In this document: one piece after another, positions 1-13,340 of the stretch | How the letters are laid out: every line of letters starts with the position of its first letter | How positions within the stretch are numbered: position 1 is the first letter of the stretch | From: Lunularia cruciata | Taxonomy: Eukaryota; Streptophyta; Marchantiopsida; Lunulariales; Lunulariaceae | Length of the DNA: 64,000 bases | Direction of reading: 5' to 3' | Assembly: GCA_948567375.1 (NCBI GenBank) | Contig: OX419762.1 | Span: forward strand, 31,698,608-31,762,607 | The notes under the pieces: model-generated | What the model was told of the DNA's origin: nothing | Database searches by the model: none | What the model saw: the letters and a program-made list of their open reading frames with translations, nothing else | Made by a program: the position numbers and the translations under genes

Positions 1-3000
1 AGAAAATCAAATCCATGGCATACTAATGATGTACTAGTTGAGAAAAACTACAAAAAAATAACAATAATGCTATCATTGAGTAGAGAAACATCCTCATCAA
101 CAAGCAAAGAACCTAGTAACAAAAAATAAGACAATTTAGAAAGATGTGAACACAAACAAGGACTTAAATATGTAGATAAAAATTGAACTTTTTTGGAAAT
201 ATTTTGATTCTTGAACATGTGAAAAAATAGCCATAAAAAATTCTGGGTTATAAAGAAATGAATAAAGAAGCATAAAAAGACACGAGAACCAAAAAGCTAG
301 CAAGCCTTTGCCAAATTTTGGTATATGAACGGACAAAAGATTCAATGTGAGAAAGAAATAAATCAGAGATGACAGCTAAAATTGCCAAAAATTTAGCAAG
401 TATGTAAGCTTTCTATGCATATATGAAAATTGCACAATTTAGAACATATGATAAGCTTAGAAGTTTTGCAAAGCCTTGCCACCTTTTAAATAATATTAGC
501 TATTTTTATCTAAAGCATTAAGCTAAGGGATGGTCTTTTGACCTTTTGAACCAAACATCCAAGTGCTCAAAAAGTTGAGAAGGCCTTTTCAACTTTTAAC
601 TAACATATAAGAAAAGATATACTTTAGAGGAAGTTGTGAAAGAAAATCAATAGATTTAAATATATAGGGTGCAACTAAAAGCAAGGGATAAATGAACCAC
701 TAAAGAAATATGTATAAAAAATAGAAAGAAAAAGCCTACTCAAGATAGAGTGATGCAAAAACACAAGTAATGTCCACATGTCACAAATATGAAATACAAG
801 AATTTCCAAGAATGAAGAAAAAAAATGATATACTTAAGTGGGACAAATAATATAATAATGTTATAAAATACATTAGAGAAAGAAAGGAAAACACGTGAGG
901 ACATCATGTTCCTAAAAGTAAAGAATAAAAAACAAGTAGAAGAGAAATAACAAGAAAACAAGGACCATCAAAGAGCAATGACAACCTTTGGAGATAGGAA
1001 AATAGGAGAAATTCTCATGACCATTGTATTAGTTTTCAAACTTCTATATATTCTTTGTTTAATCTTGTGTTGGTTGAGAAGCTCACATGTACTTATATGC
1101 TTATTTTGGCTTTTGTGAAGCTTCCATTACCCTACAAGTATTTCCATATGAGCTTCTACTTGTTTGGCTTAGAAAAAGTTCTCAATGCTTTATAGCCTTT
1201 TCCAAGAGTACATCTTTTTCTTTTCTTTATGGAAGAGCTCAAAAGGCCTCATAAACTTATTTTATAAATTTTTTTTCTTATAGCTATTCTATCTTATAGT
1301 CCATTTTTTAGATCCTTGATAAAGTTTTAGGGTTTTTATGTTTTACATATGTTTTTGATAGAGCTCATTTTCCAACTTCTTAAAAGCTCACAAGGATGGA
1401 AAATTTTTTCTCCCTCCTTATGATAAGCTACTATTTGGCCACCCACCTTCTTCTAACTTCCTATTTTTCTTCTTACAAGCTTCAACCTTTACATACTTAC
1501 AGGATGTGATGCTTGCCTTTGTACTAAGAGTTCTGCAACTAGCTTGCCTCCATAGAGGATCAAAGTTCAAGAATTATATTGCATGTGTGGACTAACTTCT
1601 TCTACTAATAGAGCAGCAAGTCAAGTTGTCTCATAAGAAAATTTGGATCATTGTAGACTATAGGTGTACAATGAGAACTTGACGATCTTGGTAGAGTACC
1701 AACTAGCAACTGATTCTACTACATGAACTTAAAAGAAGAGAAGTTTTAGGAATGATATCTTCAAGAAGACCAAAAGTATAGCATTTGCCAATAGGATGTT
1801 CCAATCAACTTGGCAGCTTTGGTAGACATATGATGCTCATCAGGTTTTTGAGGTAAGAGACTTGACTTATGTCTTATCTCCACAAGTGAGGTGCCTATGT
1901 TAGATGTGTCAATGGTATCTTTAGGAAGATTTTCCTCAAGAGTTTGTTCTAGATGAACAACATCAACTATAGTGCTATTAGCCAATAGAAAATATATGAG
2001 AACATGGTTAGAGAGTACAAAAAGATTGATAACTAAGATTTTTATTTGAGTACTAGTGTCCTTTTATTGTCACCTCTCCCTCCTCTCTTACTAGTTCATA
2101 TGCAAAAAGAAAGAGAGATAGAGAGCTTACCAACATGTTCTAAGAGTAGGCATCTATTAAAGAGACAACTCTTGTTATAGCTCTAGATTCCCAAGTTCAC
2201 ATTAAAGTGGTGTTAGATCAAAAGAAAACACTTTAACAAGCCAATTTGGCAACAAAGCTTGGATAAAGCTACCACTTTAGGCCAAACAAACATTTTATCT
2301 ACATATCAATAATTTCTTTGAACCCAACACTCCTTATATATATAAGGTTTATTTAAATAACATATGTTGGATGTTTTAATTCTCATGGAGATCTCCAATG
2401 ACATGTCTTTTATTACCACCAATTCTATCATTTTCAAATGAATCATCAACTCATTGAGAAAGAAGTATAATGATTTATTGAAATTGTCAATTGAGTCAAA
2501 TTACCTCAAGAAGCCAAACATGTTTTTCATGGCTATTTTGGTAGTGCAAAGTCTATAAGTGCTATGCAAGCTATTGTGCATACATACATGCAACCAAATG
2601 CTAGGGAAAAATTCTTAACTAGATATAATTTTCATATGATAGAAAACTTCATCCCAAGAATACTTTTCCTTGATATCTTCCCAAACTTCACCAAGCACAT
2701 TGTGGAAGCCATAATATCCTATATCTGAATTGTACATATCTCTTGAGTTTAGAGTATCACTTTATGCTTCCCTAAGCCCTGCAAGTTTTTCCATACTTCT
2801 TAATTTTCTTATTGAAGCTTGTAGCTCTTGTAAATTGTAGTTTATGTTGTTCTTGGCTATCTATGTTAGTGCTAATCTCCTTTATCTTCTTTGCAGATAC
2901 TCAAAGAAACTTGTATTTTTTACATTCAAAACCTCAAACCCAAAGGAGATTGTATAGTTATGCATGACTAATAATATTATTTACCAGACCTACCTCAACC

Positions 3001-4959
3001 TAGTTGACAAATACCTCAATTAGCAACGTTTAGGTGGTCTTATTATTGTGATTGGGAAGAAAGTTGAATTGAAAATTATAATCAAGAACAAATTTTATTG
3101 CTTTTGTGTATCAAGGATAAAGCTTCAATTTTTGTATTTTTTGTGTGTAATAGCCAAAAATATCATTTCAATAAGCCTCTTGGCTATCATGGTTGTCCAT
3201 AGACTATGAATTCTTGACTCTTCCTTCTAAAAGAGGACTCCAAAATAAGGTTCAAGATCTTGATTTATTTTTCAAATAAGTACAAGATAGATATGAACAT
3301 CACAACACTAGAATGCAACTATAAGCTAAACTTTTTTGAACAAAAAAAAACTTGCAATTGTTTTGATAATAACGTTGAGAAAGTAAATGGAATATAAGAA
3401 GAACAACACAGAAACTAACTCCAACAATGGGATGGAAATTACTTTGAGAAATTTCACAATATCACCTTGTTGCGGCCAAAATTCCACCATTTGACCCTAT
3501 TTAATTTTTTTCACAATATGACATTGTTTTAATATGTTGCATGCAAACCATGTTTTAATATCTGCTTCTATATGTCTTGCACATATTTCATGCATCACTC
3601 ACATAGACTAACCAAACTCTTGCAATGAAATACTCCATAATTGTATCTCCATTCATTCTTAACCTAAAGCTAGTTGACAATGTTGTGTTTTACCTTGTTT
3701 CCTCTAGGAACATGCAAGGTGTCTAGCTATGAAGCTTATAGATAGAATATTGTGTCTAGACACATAATAGGCGGTATTAAACTAGAGCTTGAAATGTATT
3801 CAAAGCTTCAAACTTGATCATAATCTCCACTTTGATACCTTGGTTTCAAGTACTCCATCTTCAATTAGTCATATCAAGTTTGAAATCTACTCAAATGTAG
3901 TGTTTTTAAGCACAACACAACTAGCATTTTTTCTACTTTACAACCCTATTTTTTGAACAAAAAAAGCTCATGTAGAACTCCCAAAGTCCTCTAGAGTGGT
4001 TGCTTAGATACAATATAGAACCTATTTCTTCAATTGATCACAACTTAAGCTTCAATCTCACAAATCTCACATTTTAGCATTGTAGGTCTTCACATTGTAG
4101 CATATCTTCTCTCCTTACCAACAATGGTCTTTCCTCTCTAAATGGGTTCTTTAAACACCCAAATATCCAAAACCCTAGACTCAACATGGTTAGATACAAT
4201 TCCTTGCATCTTAGACACTTTGAAACTCCTCCTTTTGACACATAGACCTCCAAACTCACTTGTAAAGCATTGGGCAATAATTTCTAGCCCACTCCTGTTA
4301 AAAGGATGTAAATGGTTAAATCCTAAACTTGCCCATGAGTAAGCACATGGAGGATAATACAATATAGATTCTCCATCATTGATACCTTGAACGTATGGTC
4401 AAAATGAGCTACCATCCAAGATTGAAAATCATCATAGAGCATAATATGAAGCCTAATGAGAAAAAGGATAGGTGGATTAGAAACATAAAACATCTCTTGA
4501 TCTAACTCAACCTCAAAATTTCTAGCTCCCATGCTTTGCTACCACTCAAGACTTGAAACTTGGATACTTTAGTTCTTTGTTCTACTCCCACTTGCAAGAC
4601 TAAAACACATTGGTGTCTACTAAGTCTCCACTTCTTATATATATTAGAGCCTTAGATCAGGAAAATGCTACAATGTTCACAATGAATCACTTGGATATAC
4701 ATAGATTGCTCACATGGCCATTGATCAACTATAGGATCCTCTGCATAATGTATTACAACACTACTTAGATAAAAAACAACTAAATTATGATTTCATTCAC
4801 TTAGGAAACCACAATAAAACACAACAACACAAAAGCTTTCTATATGTGTTGAGTATGATATTTTCAAAAATATCAAACATACTTCCATAAGCTGATATTT
4901 ATAACTCCAATGTTGTGAGTGAGAAAATAAAATAAGATCATATCCTAACAACTTGGTAA
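1..4959. other. AT-rich gene-poor stretch
   Basis: I recognise no gene here. Short open frames exist, for example two minus-strand frames of about 70 codons at 4138-4532, but they show no known domain and no consistent continuation. The only sharp small-scale structure noted is a 16-nt perfect palindrome of alternating TA flanked by CCTT and AAGG at 2332-2347. The sequence looks like old decayed repeat DNA. Confidence 0.5.
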
Positions 4960-5760
4960 TGACCAAATTGCAGTATATCAATAAGAAACAAGTCAATCCT
5001 ATGAGAATATGGTTACAAAATGGTTAGATACAACAAAAGTGTACATTGAATTCCTTTATTGTTACTTGTTTAACTTCTTTGGCAAAAACAAGTCCCAATG
5101 AGTGTAATATCACTAAAAAGCCACACTACAAAACTACATAAAGAAAAATCACAATCACATTAATAGTAAAATCTTATTATACCATGAAAAGTGATGGTTC
5201 AATCCAAGGGTGCAAACTCAACCCAAAGTTCATCCCAAAGATACATGTTCTATCGTTCTCCAATAGCATGAGTTTCCCAAAAATGAAGACTTCACAAAAA
5301 GATGTCTCTCTTCACATCTATATTCTTCATTTAATATCAATACTATAACCCTTGAAAGTTTCATCAAGGCATTTCTTCTAGACCTCTATTGTAGAGAACC
5401 AAGACAAGCACACAAAGTACTTAAGCAACTCCAATAAAAAAGATTCCTCAATACTCAAACCCTACAAAGAAAGAGACTTAATGAAGAATAAAAAAAGCAA
5501 CATAGAGCAATAGCTCTTTCAATATATTTAACTTATGTTGAATTGAACATAAAGCACTTTGGATCCATAGCTTAAATAATTAGGTACATTGTAATAAATT
5601 GCTTAAAATAATTGTATTACACTTAAACCTTACTATCATCAGTTATCTAATAGACAAACCAATTAACTATTCCAAAAAGGAATTTCAATCAACCACTCTC
5701 TATAACTTCTTTAATTTTAAATGTTCACATGGCTTGAAGGTCTTGCAATGTCTACTTCCT
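4960..5760 (-). repeat. Diverged LTR-like repeat, copy 1, first half
   Basis: By eye this segment aligns with 19190-19990. Landmarks in the same order in both are a TTTAACTTCTTTGGCA-like block, a CATCAAGGCATT block, a run resembling AGAGCAATAGCTCTTT followed by TTTAACTTATG, and TCATCA..TATCTAATA. Weaker matches, including the CAAGGCATTGC and GGTAGAAA blocks, link it to the terminal 650 bp of the giant LTRs at 33827-34480 and 53800-54500. I infer that it is an old LTR end of a related family on the minus strand. No protein is encoded. Confidence 0.45.
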
Positions 5761-6244
5761 TCTTTGCTAAGGTCTTCAAAAGTTGGATTCTTACAAGACT
5801 AAAAGAAAAATTAAGGAGGATTTAGAACTATTAAAAATTAGAGTTCCAAAGTGGAATCAAATTACTGAAAAGAAGAGCTCAAAAGTGGAAAATTATTACA
5901 TTCAAGTTATAGAAAATCACAATTGTATTGAATATTCATGTACTTGTGGAACTTTTTTGCAAGTACTTAGTTCATGAGGTTGATGACAAGGTTTTGCATC
6001 CATGAGAAGGCTTGCTCAATTTCCACATTAACATGGGGCATGGTTCCACAAGGTGGGGAGGGTCTCATTGTCCACCTCCTCAACAAACCAGCCATAATTG
6101 GGATTCTTTTTGAGAGTGTTGTTGAGTTACTAGCAAAGCTCACCTGTCAAGGTAGACTTTTCCTTTTCAACTGAAGCAATTTGCTCTACCACCATCAGTC
6201 CTTTAGTTTCAAGTTGAGTGATGATCACCAAAAGAGATTCATAC

Positions 6245-7090
6245 TTATGATGAACTGAAGCTTGTCCTTGAATGGAGGGATACGTTGATAAGTTTCTTGG
6301 TGTGAATGATGTCAAGAGATTTGTCATCAAGCTGAGAAATGAACTCCTCCAACTTCTGATAATCCATCTTATGATGTACAACAACAACATTGATCCATAT
6401 CCCCCGATGGGTGATGACAAGCCAAGACGGAGGTAGAATCATCACAATCTCTTTGAACTAGTCCCAATGATGAGATGATTTGGAGAAAATGTATTTCATG
6501 GAATTGATGAATTGGTTTGACAAGTGTCATCTTAAGGTGCACCATCTCACATGTGTTTTGCATGGCATGAGTTAGGCAAAAGATGTGATGCAACTTTGGA
6601 AATCAGGTGTTTTCTAGGTCATTTCTTGTCTTCTTCATTTGTGGTGCTCAATCAAAGATAAGGAAGGCAAGTTGAGCATACTTTTCTTCCATTTTTCCAC
6701 CAAAAAACTTATGGAGAGTATTTTTCACAAGTCAGACAACCAGTATTGAGTCACACTTGTCCACTCAAGTTACAAACTAGAGGAGTGGCTTTTGGTATGC
6801 CTCTATGAGCATAATGACAAGGATGGCACATCCTTGTTGTTGAGAAAGTCTACCACCTTGTTGATGATGATAGCAATCTTGTGTGTCCTAATAATGGTCA
6901 AAGTCTATTCTCTTATGGTGAGGTAGATGTGGTCAATGTACTTGTAGGAGTTGGACCTTGGCTTGACCGGTTTCTTGGTCCATGGTTCTAGGAACTCCTT
7001 TAGCTTCAAGTCCTTGAGGATCTCAAGCAAGACATTGAGTTGGACAAGATGAGTGATGAGCTCAAAGTAGAACTAGTTGATGTTTGTTTC
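6245..7090 (-). pseudogene. Unidentified decayed reading frame
   Basis: Reading the minus strand from about 7090 to 6245 gives one frame with long amino-acid runs broken by a few stops. It opens with a Leu-rich helical stretch, then a basic Pro-Lys segment (PWTKKPVKPRSNSYKYIDH), then a hydrophobic stretch and a Leu/Lys-rich segment ending around LDDKSLDIIHTKK. The codon composition looks protein-like, unlike the flanks. I do not recognise the family. It lies between the two halves of repeat copy 1, in the position where the giant LTRs at 33827-37551 and 53800-57584 carry their coiled-coil ORF, so it may be a very old relative of that ORF. I could not confirm this from sequence similarity. Confidence 0.3.
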
Positions 7091-7714
7091 CCACTAAAGA
7101 GCAAAAGATTGCTCAAGTTTGGCTTGTGTTCTCATATTGTTGACCATGCAAATTGTGAAGCTCTATTTTGAGATGTCTATTCATGTTCTCAAGTCTATGC
7201 TTGGTTACCTTTGGCAAACGGTCTGGGAAACTTTGGGCACATGAAATCCCTGCCAATAATGAAGAAGTCATTGAGTTTAGAACTCTTCAATTTTGACTTG
7301 ATGAGAAGTCCTTCAAGTGGTGATTTTGATTTTTGTACTTTGGGCATGATTTGAGGTAAGAAGTCCTTCAAGGATGATTGTCACAATGCAGATGATTGAG
7401 ATAAGGATGAGAATGATGAAAATAAGGATCACATGCCACATGTTGGTGGTCAGATATTTTCTTGTCAATTAACTTATGAATAAATATGTGATTAAATATG
7501 GAAGATAAGAAATGTGTAACATTGCATGTTGTGTCATTTATAAATAACGTCCAGGATGGGAAAGCATGAAAGAATGAAAAATAGGGCATTTCTATTTGTG
7601 ATGTAATAATATTCCTCAAAAAAATGAGTAAAGTAGGAATTTTCAACTTTAAAGCAAGAAATTCTAAAAATTGCTAGAGAGCAGAAGTCCAAATTTTTTG
7701 AAGACCTTATTCAT

Positions 7715-8690
7715 TACAATCACCTTCTCCTCAAGATCCTTCAAGATTAAATCTAACTAGCAACAAGATCTTTGCAATAGAAACATGCTTTTCATGATCT
7801 TGGGCTTTTTTTATCATGCATCAATTTTTTTCATGTTGGTTCTTAACATCCAAGCCCCAAAGTCTAAAAAATGTTCAAGATATATTATATGTTTATAACT
7901 TCCACTACAAACCTCCAATCACAACTATCTTGCACTCAATCATAATATATTGCAAATGAAATTCCAACAAAGTAAAGAACACCTGAATTGAACTTGTGAT
8001 GACAAGGATATGATCCACCAAATTTTCTCCTCCTTCAACTTTAAGATGCTTAGGAATTGCAAAAATTGAAGATCTGTAGCTAACACTTTGGCTACAAATC
8101 TTCAAACTTTGCAATCTTGGTATCAATGAAAAGACCTTGGAGATACACTTCTAAAGAGTTGGAGATTGCTCCATTTATGCATATATTCACATACTACTAA
8201 CCTCCTAGTGTAGTGAAAAATTCATTTATAATAGATATCTTTGGAGCTTCTTTTGCCTTGGACTTTAGGCCTTTGGACTTTGTACCTTTGCACTTTTGTC
8301 TTCATAATTTGAAATTTGAACGTTTAACCTTTGGATTTGGAATGAGATCTGGACATTAGGCCTTTAGACTTTAGGCCTTTGGAGTGAAATTTAACCCTTT
8401 GGACTTTGGAGTGAACTTTGGATGTTATAGCAATGTGTCTTTGTAGCACTTATCCTTTGGCTTAACTCCCAATCTTCTCAAAGACAAAGATGCTTCTTGG
8501 CTAACTATACCTCCTTGCAATGAAGGAATACAAAATGAAGTTATTTTTTCCCACATACATATAAAATCCACATTCTCAAAGTAGAAGTAAAATAAAAAAA
8601 ATGAAAAATTGGAAATTCCAATTCTTGTTGGTGGGTTGAGATAAGAGTGCATACTTATGGAGATTCTTACTCCCATGAATTTGGATATTT
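7715..8690 (-). repeat. Diverged LTR-like repeat, copy 1, second half
   Basis: This segment aligns with about 19940-20880. The shared order is a TCTCCTCAAGAT..CTTCAA block, TTCAAGATAT..CATAACT..CCAC/TACAAACCTCCAA, a CTACAAATCTTCAAACTTTGCAAT block, repeated ACTTTGG/CTTTGGAC words, and AACTCCCAATCTTCTCAAAGACAAAGAT. In the second copy this half follows directly on the first half. Here the halves are separated by about 1.95 kb. Confidence 0.5.
8235..8430. repeat. Low-complexity CTTTGGACTTTAGGC words
   Basis: Imperfect repeats of words such as CCTTTGGACTTT and ACTTTAGGCCTTTGGA recur irregularly over about 190 bp. The equivalent part of the second repeat copy (20450-20740) has similar irregular words. 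It is probably a minisatellite-like section of the repeat family rather than a separate element. Confidence 0.45.
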
Positions 8691-8990
8691 GTTAAAATTT
8701 TAACTTTAGATAAATATTTTCCTTGCAACTTTAGTTATGATAATTGGTAACTTTTTGGTGGAAAAATTTCATAAGCATATAAGGAATGGGTGGGGAGGTA
8801 CTCATAATCTTTTCATTACTAATTCTCTCTCTCATTGAGAACTCTAGTGAGCAATGTATTAAGTCTTAGAAGTGCCTTGGAAATTTAACCTTATGTGAGT
8901 GTCTTAAAGTATAGTTCCACACATTCTTAGTCTATAATGCACTACCTTAAAAACATTGCTTGAGTAAAAGAGTAGTCGGCTCAAAAAAGC
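8691..8990 (+). repeat. Relic of 670-bp gypsy LTR family (3' part)
   Basis: The segment matches the second half of the LTR at 21573-22265. Matching landmarks are TAATTGGTAACTTT, the GGGGAGGTACTCAT block, ATTCTCTCTCTCATTGAG, GAGCAATGT..AGTCTTAGAAG, and the closing ATGCACTACCTTAA. It is strongly diverged and lacks the LTR 5' half. Confidence 0.5.
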
Positions 8991-10899
8991 AAGTTGTATA
9001 TTTTAAGCTTACGATCAAAATATAATCATTTTGCAACAGTAATAACTAGAAGCATTAAGCTCTCTCTTAAATGGAGGTATACCTTTGATATGCAATACCC
9101 TTGGATGCATATTATTTTTTGGTGACATTTTGGTAGTTTTGAGATAGTTATAGCTAGCTAATTTTAGTAGTAACTGCGTTAGAGGTTCTTTGATTGTTAT
9201 TGTGGTTAAATAAGGGAGAGGCCTAATGTTTTACTTTTCAATACTCATTTAGACATCTTAGTGAATCTTCAAATTAGATTATATTAGAGTAGGGTCCTTT
9301 TAGAGACTTCTATACTAGAGCGGGGAGCTTTAAGGAATTTTAGATTAGTGTATATTGAATTAGGACCTCCAACTTGGATTTTGCATGGTCAAATTGACTT
9401 GGTATATAGGTGGTATTGAACTTCTATGGGATTGAACAAGTTAGGTGATCTTTGGTTTGGAGGTAGTCAAGTTAGGTATATTTGACTTGATGTTGGAATA
9501 TATCATGACAAAGTCCTAGATTCATGGGGACTATAGTTAAAAGCTTCCAAAAGCAAGTATTTGAGGCCAAAAACCTTATAGAACAATATCAAGAGGATAT
9601 ATTGACAATAAATCTAAAGTGTTTTAAAGCATGTATGGTAAAGTAGGTTTTTCTTCTCCATATATTGATGTAAAAGAGATGAATTGGGTACAAAGGTTGC
9701 AATCTAATCATAGAGAAGTGGTTTTTTTTGTAAATCAATATCCTTTTCTTATTTTGGCTATTGTGTATTGTAAATTGACACCAAAGCAAAAATCATTGAG
9801 ACTATTTTTCTTATAAACTAAATAATTGCCATAAAACTGATTTTATCTTCTATATATAAATTTTTTCTCATATTTACAAAAATATTTATTCATATTTTAT
9901 CCTTATCTTTATTATATATAGATTTTGAATATAAGTGTATAAAGTAATTACATGATTCTCCCAATATCTATATATCCTACATAAATACCATTTCCTTATA
10001 TAATTCAAAACTGTATTTTGTCCTAGGTGATTTCTAATGTTTTGGAATAATAAAATAAGAGGCAAAAATTGGTATGTAGGATTGATTCTAGTATAGGAAG
10101 ATAGAATAAATTTTTAATTTTTGCAAGAACTATCTATATGATCTTCCATTATTAATAGTTATCAATATGTGGTTTGGGTTTGATCTTCATTTTTACAAAT
10201 GGTCAAGATATGACATTTGATCTAGATTGCATGAAGTAGCTTTGGATGAAACAAACTACCTTCTCACCTAAAGTGGCACAACTAAATATATAACTATTCG
10301 CTGCTAAAGATTGTTGTGACAACTTGATGTCAACAACTAATAGTACAAATGGTAAGAACAGGTTGTTCCCTTGAGGATACAAGTTGAAATTGACTTAAAA
10401 TGAGAGACAAAGGAGGTCAATATGATGACAATCTATTATTTTGTGTTTAACCTCTTGTGCAAGGTCATTCCTAGAAGAGGGTAATGTAATCAAATCTAGG
10501 GACACTACAAAAATTGAAGCAATCTTTACCCTTGTTTACTCAGGGTTGAATCTTGAGGATTCTTGAGAGGGGTGGTTCATTTGTAACAAAGGTCACTTCA
10601 TTTTGAAAGTGCTTGCTTCTCTTATAATCTGACCAAGCTTTAGACTATGATGGTGTTGTTTGTGAGAATCATGATCCATGCATACCCCCGCTAGTAGGGT
10701 ATACTAGATCCATCATCCTACAACCTTTTATAAAAAGTGTTTAATGACTTTGTGAACTAAACCTGAGTAAGAGCTTTAAAATGTTCCATCATTCTAAAGA
10801 CTATAATTGTAACACAATTATTCCAAAAGGATATGGGAGTCTAAAACTTTTTGCAATACTCATTCAAACATAGGAGTGTTACTTTGCAAGACACCAAGC
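8991..10899. other. No recognisable feature
   Basis: The sequence is AT-rich. Short frames such as 9631-9816 (plus) and 9589-9789 (minus) overlap on opposite strands and show no domain. I see nothing I can name. Confidence 0.4.
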
Positions 10900-13340
10900 T
10901 TGCAAAAACTTGGTCTTGTATTGTTTTGGACAACATCTTGAGTTGCTCATTCATGTAGGCCTTCCTCTCCAATGCATCAATCTGAGTATGCAAATCCTTT
11001 ACTTTACTTTGCCTTTGTGTGTTGGGAGGTTTTGTTGGCCATTTGGTCCAAATTCATTGAGTAGTTGCATGGTTGTATACCCTATAGTTGTGAGCAACCC
11101 CGCTTGTTTGTTTTCCAAATTGGCTCATTCATTATTGAGCTTGTCTATTGTTTCCTTTTGATCCTCTTCTTGTTCCAACACCTTCTCCTATTGTTGTTTC
11201 AAGTTGGTGGATAGGTCTGAGATGTGAAGGTCAGTCAAATATTTTGGATTGTATCTTGTTTTCATTGCTTTTGTGTCAGCATGGGCCATTTCTAGTTCAT
11301 TTCATAGGGTTGCAAGTTCATATCCCGGTTTTGGGTCTTCTCTTTATGTTGAGTTCATTATTAGAAGACTTGATGACTGTAGTTGTCAACCTTCTTCTTC
11401 AACCCTTGGATTAGTAGTTTGTATTGCTCTTGCCTTTTTAACTCCTCTCTCTGACCTCCTCTAGACTCTCCTCACTTTCTTTGACCTTCTTGTTCATCTT
11501 GGATTGAACTAGTTGGTGTAAGTGGTACCCAAGAGCCACCAATTCTTTTATCATCAGATCCAGCTTTTGGTACAATGGCAAGATCCCCTTCAATACCTCC
11601 ATTGTTGATGTCACTATATAGACCATATAGGCTACTACTAACCAAGGCAAAGAATCATTGTCATGCCATAGTTGATTTCATAGGGCCTTCTTCATATTGG
11701 GCACATTCACTAGCTCCTTGTTTTTTGGCATGGGATCCTTGTCCTGACTTGGGATGACCTTCTCCGTTCCTTCATGAGTAGGAGTCATATCTTTGGTTGT
11801 GCAAACCCTATTTTTATTGATTGGTGATTTTCTATTGGCAATGGCATTGTTCTCTTATGTTTGTTCTTCTTGCATAGAAGATATTGGTGGTTGCCATATT
11901 GAGGTCTAGCAAAAATTCCCTACCTTTGAGTTTTTGGTCCCCTTGATGAAACTTGCCATTGGGTGAGTTTGATTTGAATGAAATTTTGTCTTGTAGTGCA
12001 AGGTTTCCCAAGTGTTAGGGACCAATTTGGGGTTGGATCTATGGTGGAGATAATCATTTTCACAATTGGCACCTTCTTCTTATCCACTGGACATTCCTCT
12101 GCTATGACAAGTAGGAGAAATGACTAGGCTTTGTCATTGACTAAATTACCTTCTTTGTTTACTTTGGGTTACAAAATATGCATGAAACTCCCAAACTTGC
12201 TCCCAAAATTTGTAGTTTGGTCCGCTGTCATTGCCTTTTATCAACCACCTCTTGTCCCTAAGGTGGAGCTTTTTCACAAGCCAACTTATTTCTCTTGGTC
12301 TTTCTCCTACTTTCCCTTGATGAAGATTCTATCTCCTAGTGTCTTTTTTGTTTCTTTTGAGGCCTATGCATTGGATTTGGTAGTAAAGTCTTCCTATGAA
12401 TCATAATTAAGTTGTAGGCCTTTATTACTTGTACAAACTTCCTCATTTGGGCATAATCTTCATTGGCATTGTGGAACTTTGTAATTTCTTTGGGCAAGTC
12501 CAGCTCTCCATTGAACAAAGCATGATGGTATAGGTATGTTGGGAACTTTTCCTTCCCTTTTTTTGTCATAAGGTTAATGCCAATTTTAAAATGTATGATA
12601 AAGGAAGCTATAATGGTGAGAGATCCATTAGTCATGTCTTTGAGCAACTCAATGACTTGCTCACAAAACATCCTAGCCCAACTCATTGGTTTTTGCTTAT
12701 GTACAAGTTGAAAGAAGATAGCTTGGTTTTGGTTGACATAATTCATTCATTTTGTTCAAAATAACCTCATCATGGATTTGGTGATGGTCCAAGGTGTATG
12801 GTCCAATGGGTAGGGTCCTTCATGTCCTTGATTTTATACTCATTCATAGATTTTCCCTTGAAAAATGAGTCATCAAGTATTTCTTTTGATCTCTTGTTGG
12901 GAAAACCATGTGGGGTATCTTTGTAAATTTCCCCAAAATGGTGAGCAATTTTCACCCAATACTCATTGCTATTGGTCCTCTATCCACTTTTTGGGGCAAT
13001 CTCACAATGATTTCCCATTCAAGTTCTTGGAATTTGCATGACTTTCCTAAAACTCTGCTACATGAGCAAGGCCCTTATCCCACAACAAGAAATCCATCTT
13101 CCTCTTCTTGATGTAATCTGCATGTTAATACAAACCCTAGTTAGAGATTTTGAGAGATTTGCTTACAATTTCCATAGCTTCTCTTAGTTTCAACTCAATT
13201 CTCTTCTTGGGAGTGCATCTTGTCATGGTTGAATATTCAAGTCCTTGTCTAAAATTGTCACTCATAGCTCAACTCACATAGTCTTTTCTCTTTAGCACTT
13301 GGTAGAAAAAGGTAAAATTTTACTAACAAAGGTGCCAAAT
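10900..13340 (-). pseudogene. Ancient relic of the LTR-borne coiled-coil ORF
   Basis: The minus strand reads as a decayed protein related to the ORFs in the giant LTRs at 34600-37165 and 54596-57005. The clearest match lies at 12336-12746: QAIFFQLVHKQKPMSWARMF, then a stretch with HFKIGINLMT, parallels QAVFFHKLFAREPINWARCF and HFYLGLDLL in the 54596-57005 copy, with the same spacing. Downstream, at 11438-11650 and about 11100-11240, come Lys/Glu/Leu-rich helical segments (EKVLEQEEDQKETIDKLNNE), which match the coiled-coil half. Many stops and frameshifts are present and CpG is nearly absent, so this is much older than the other two copies. Family membership is inferred from the short conserved core and from domain order. 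Confidence 0.55.

Noticed and set aside
7368-7646. Minus-strand 92-codon frame with hydrophobic segments
   Set aside because: It overlaps the start of the second repeat half, has no domain, and is not preserved in the other repeat copy.
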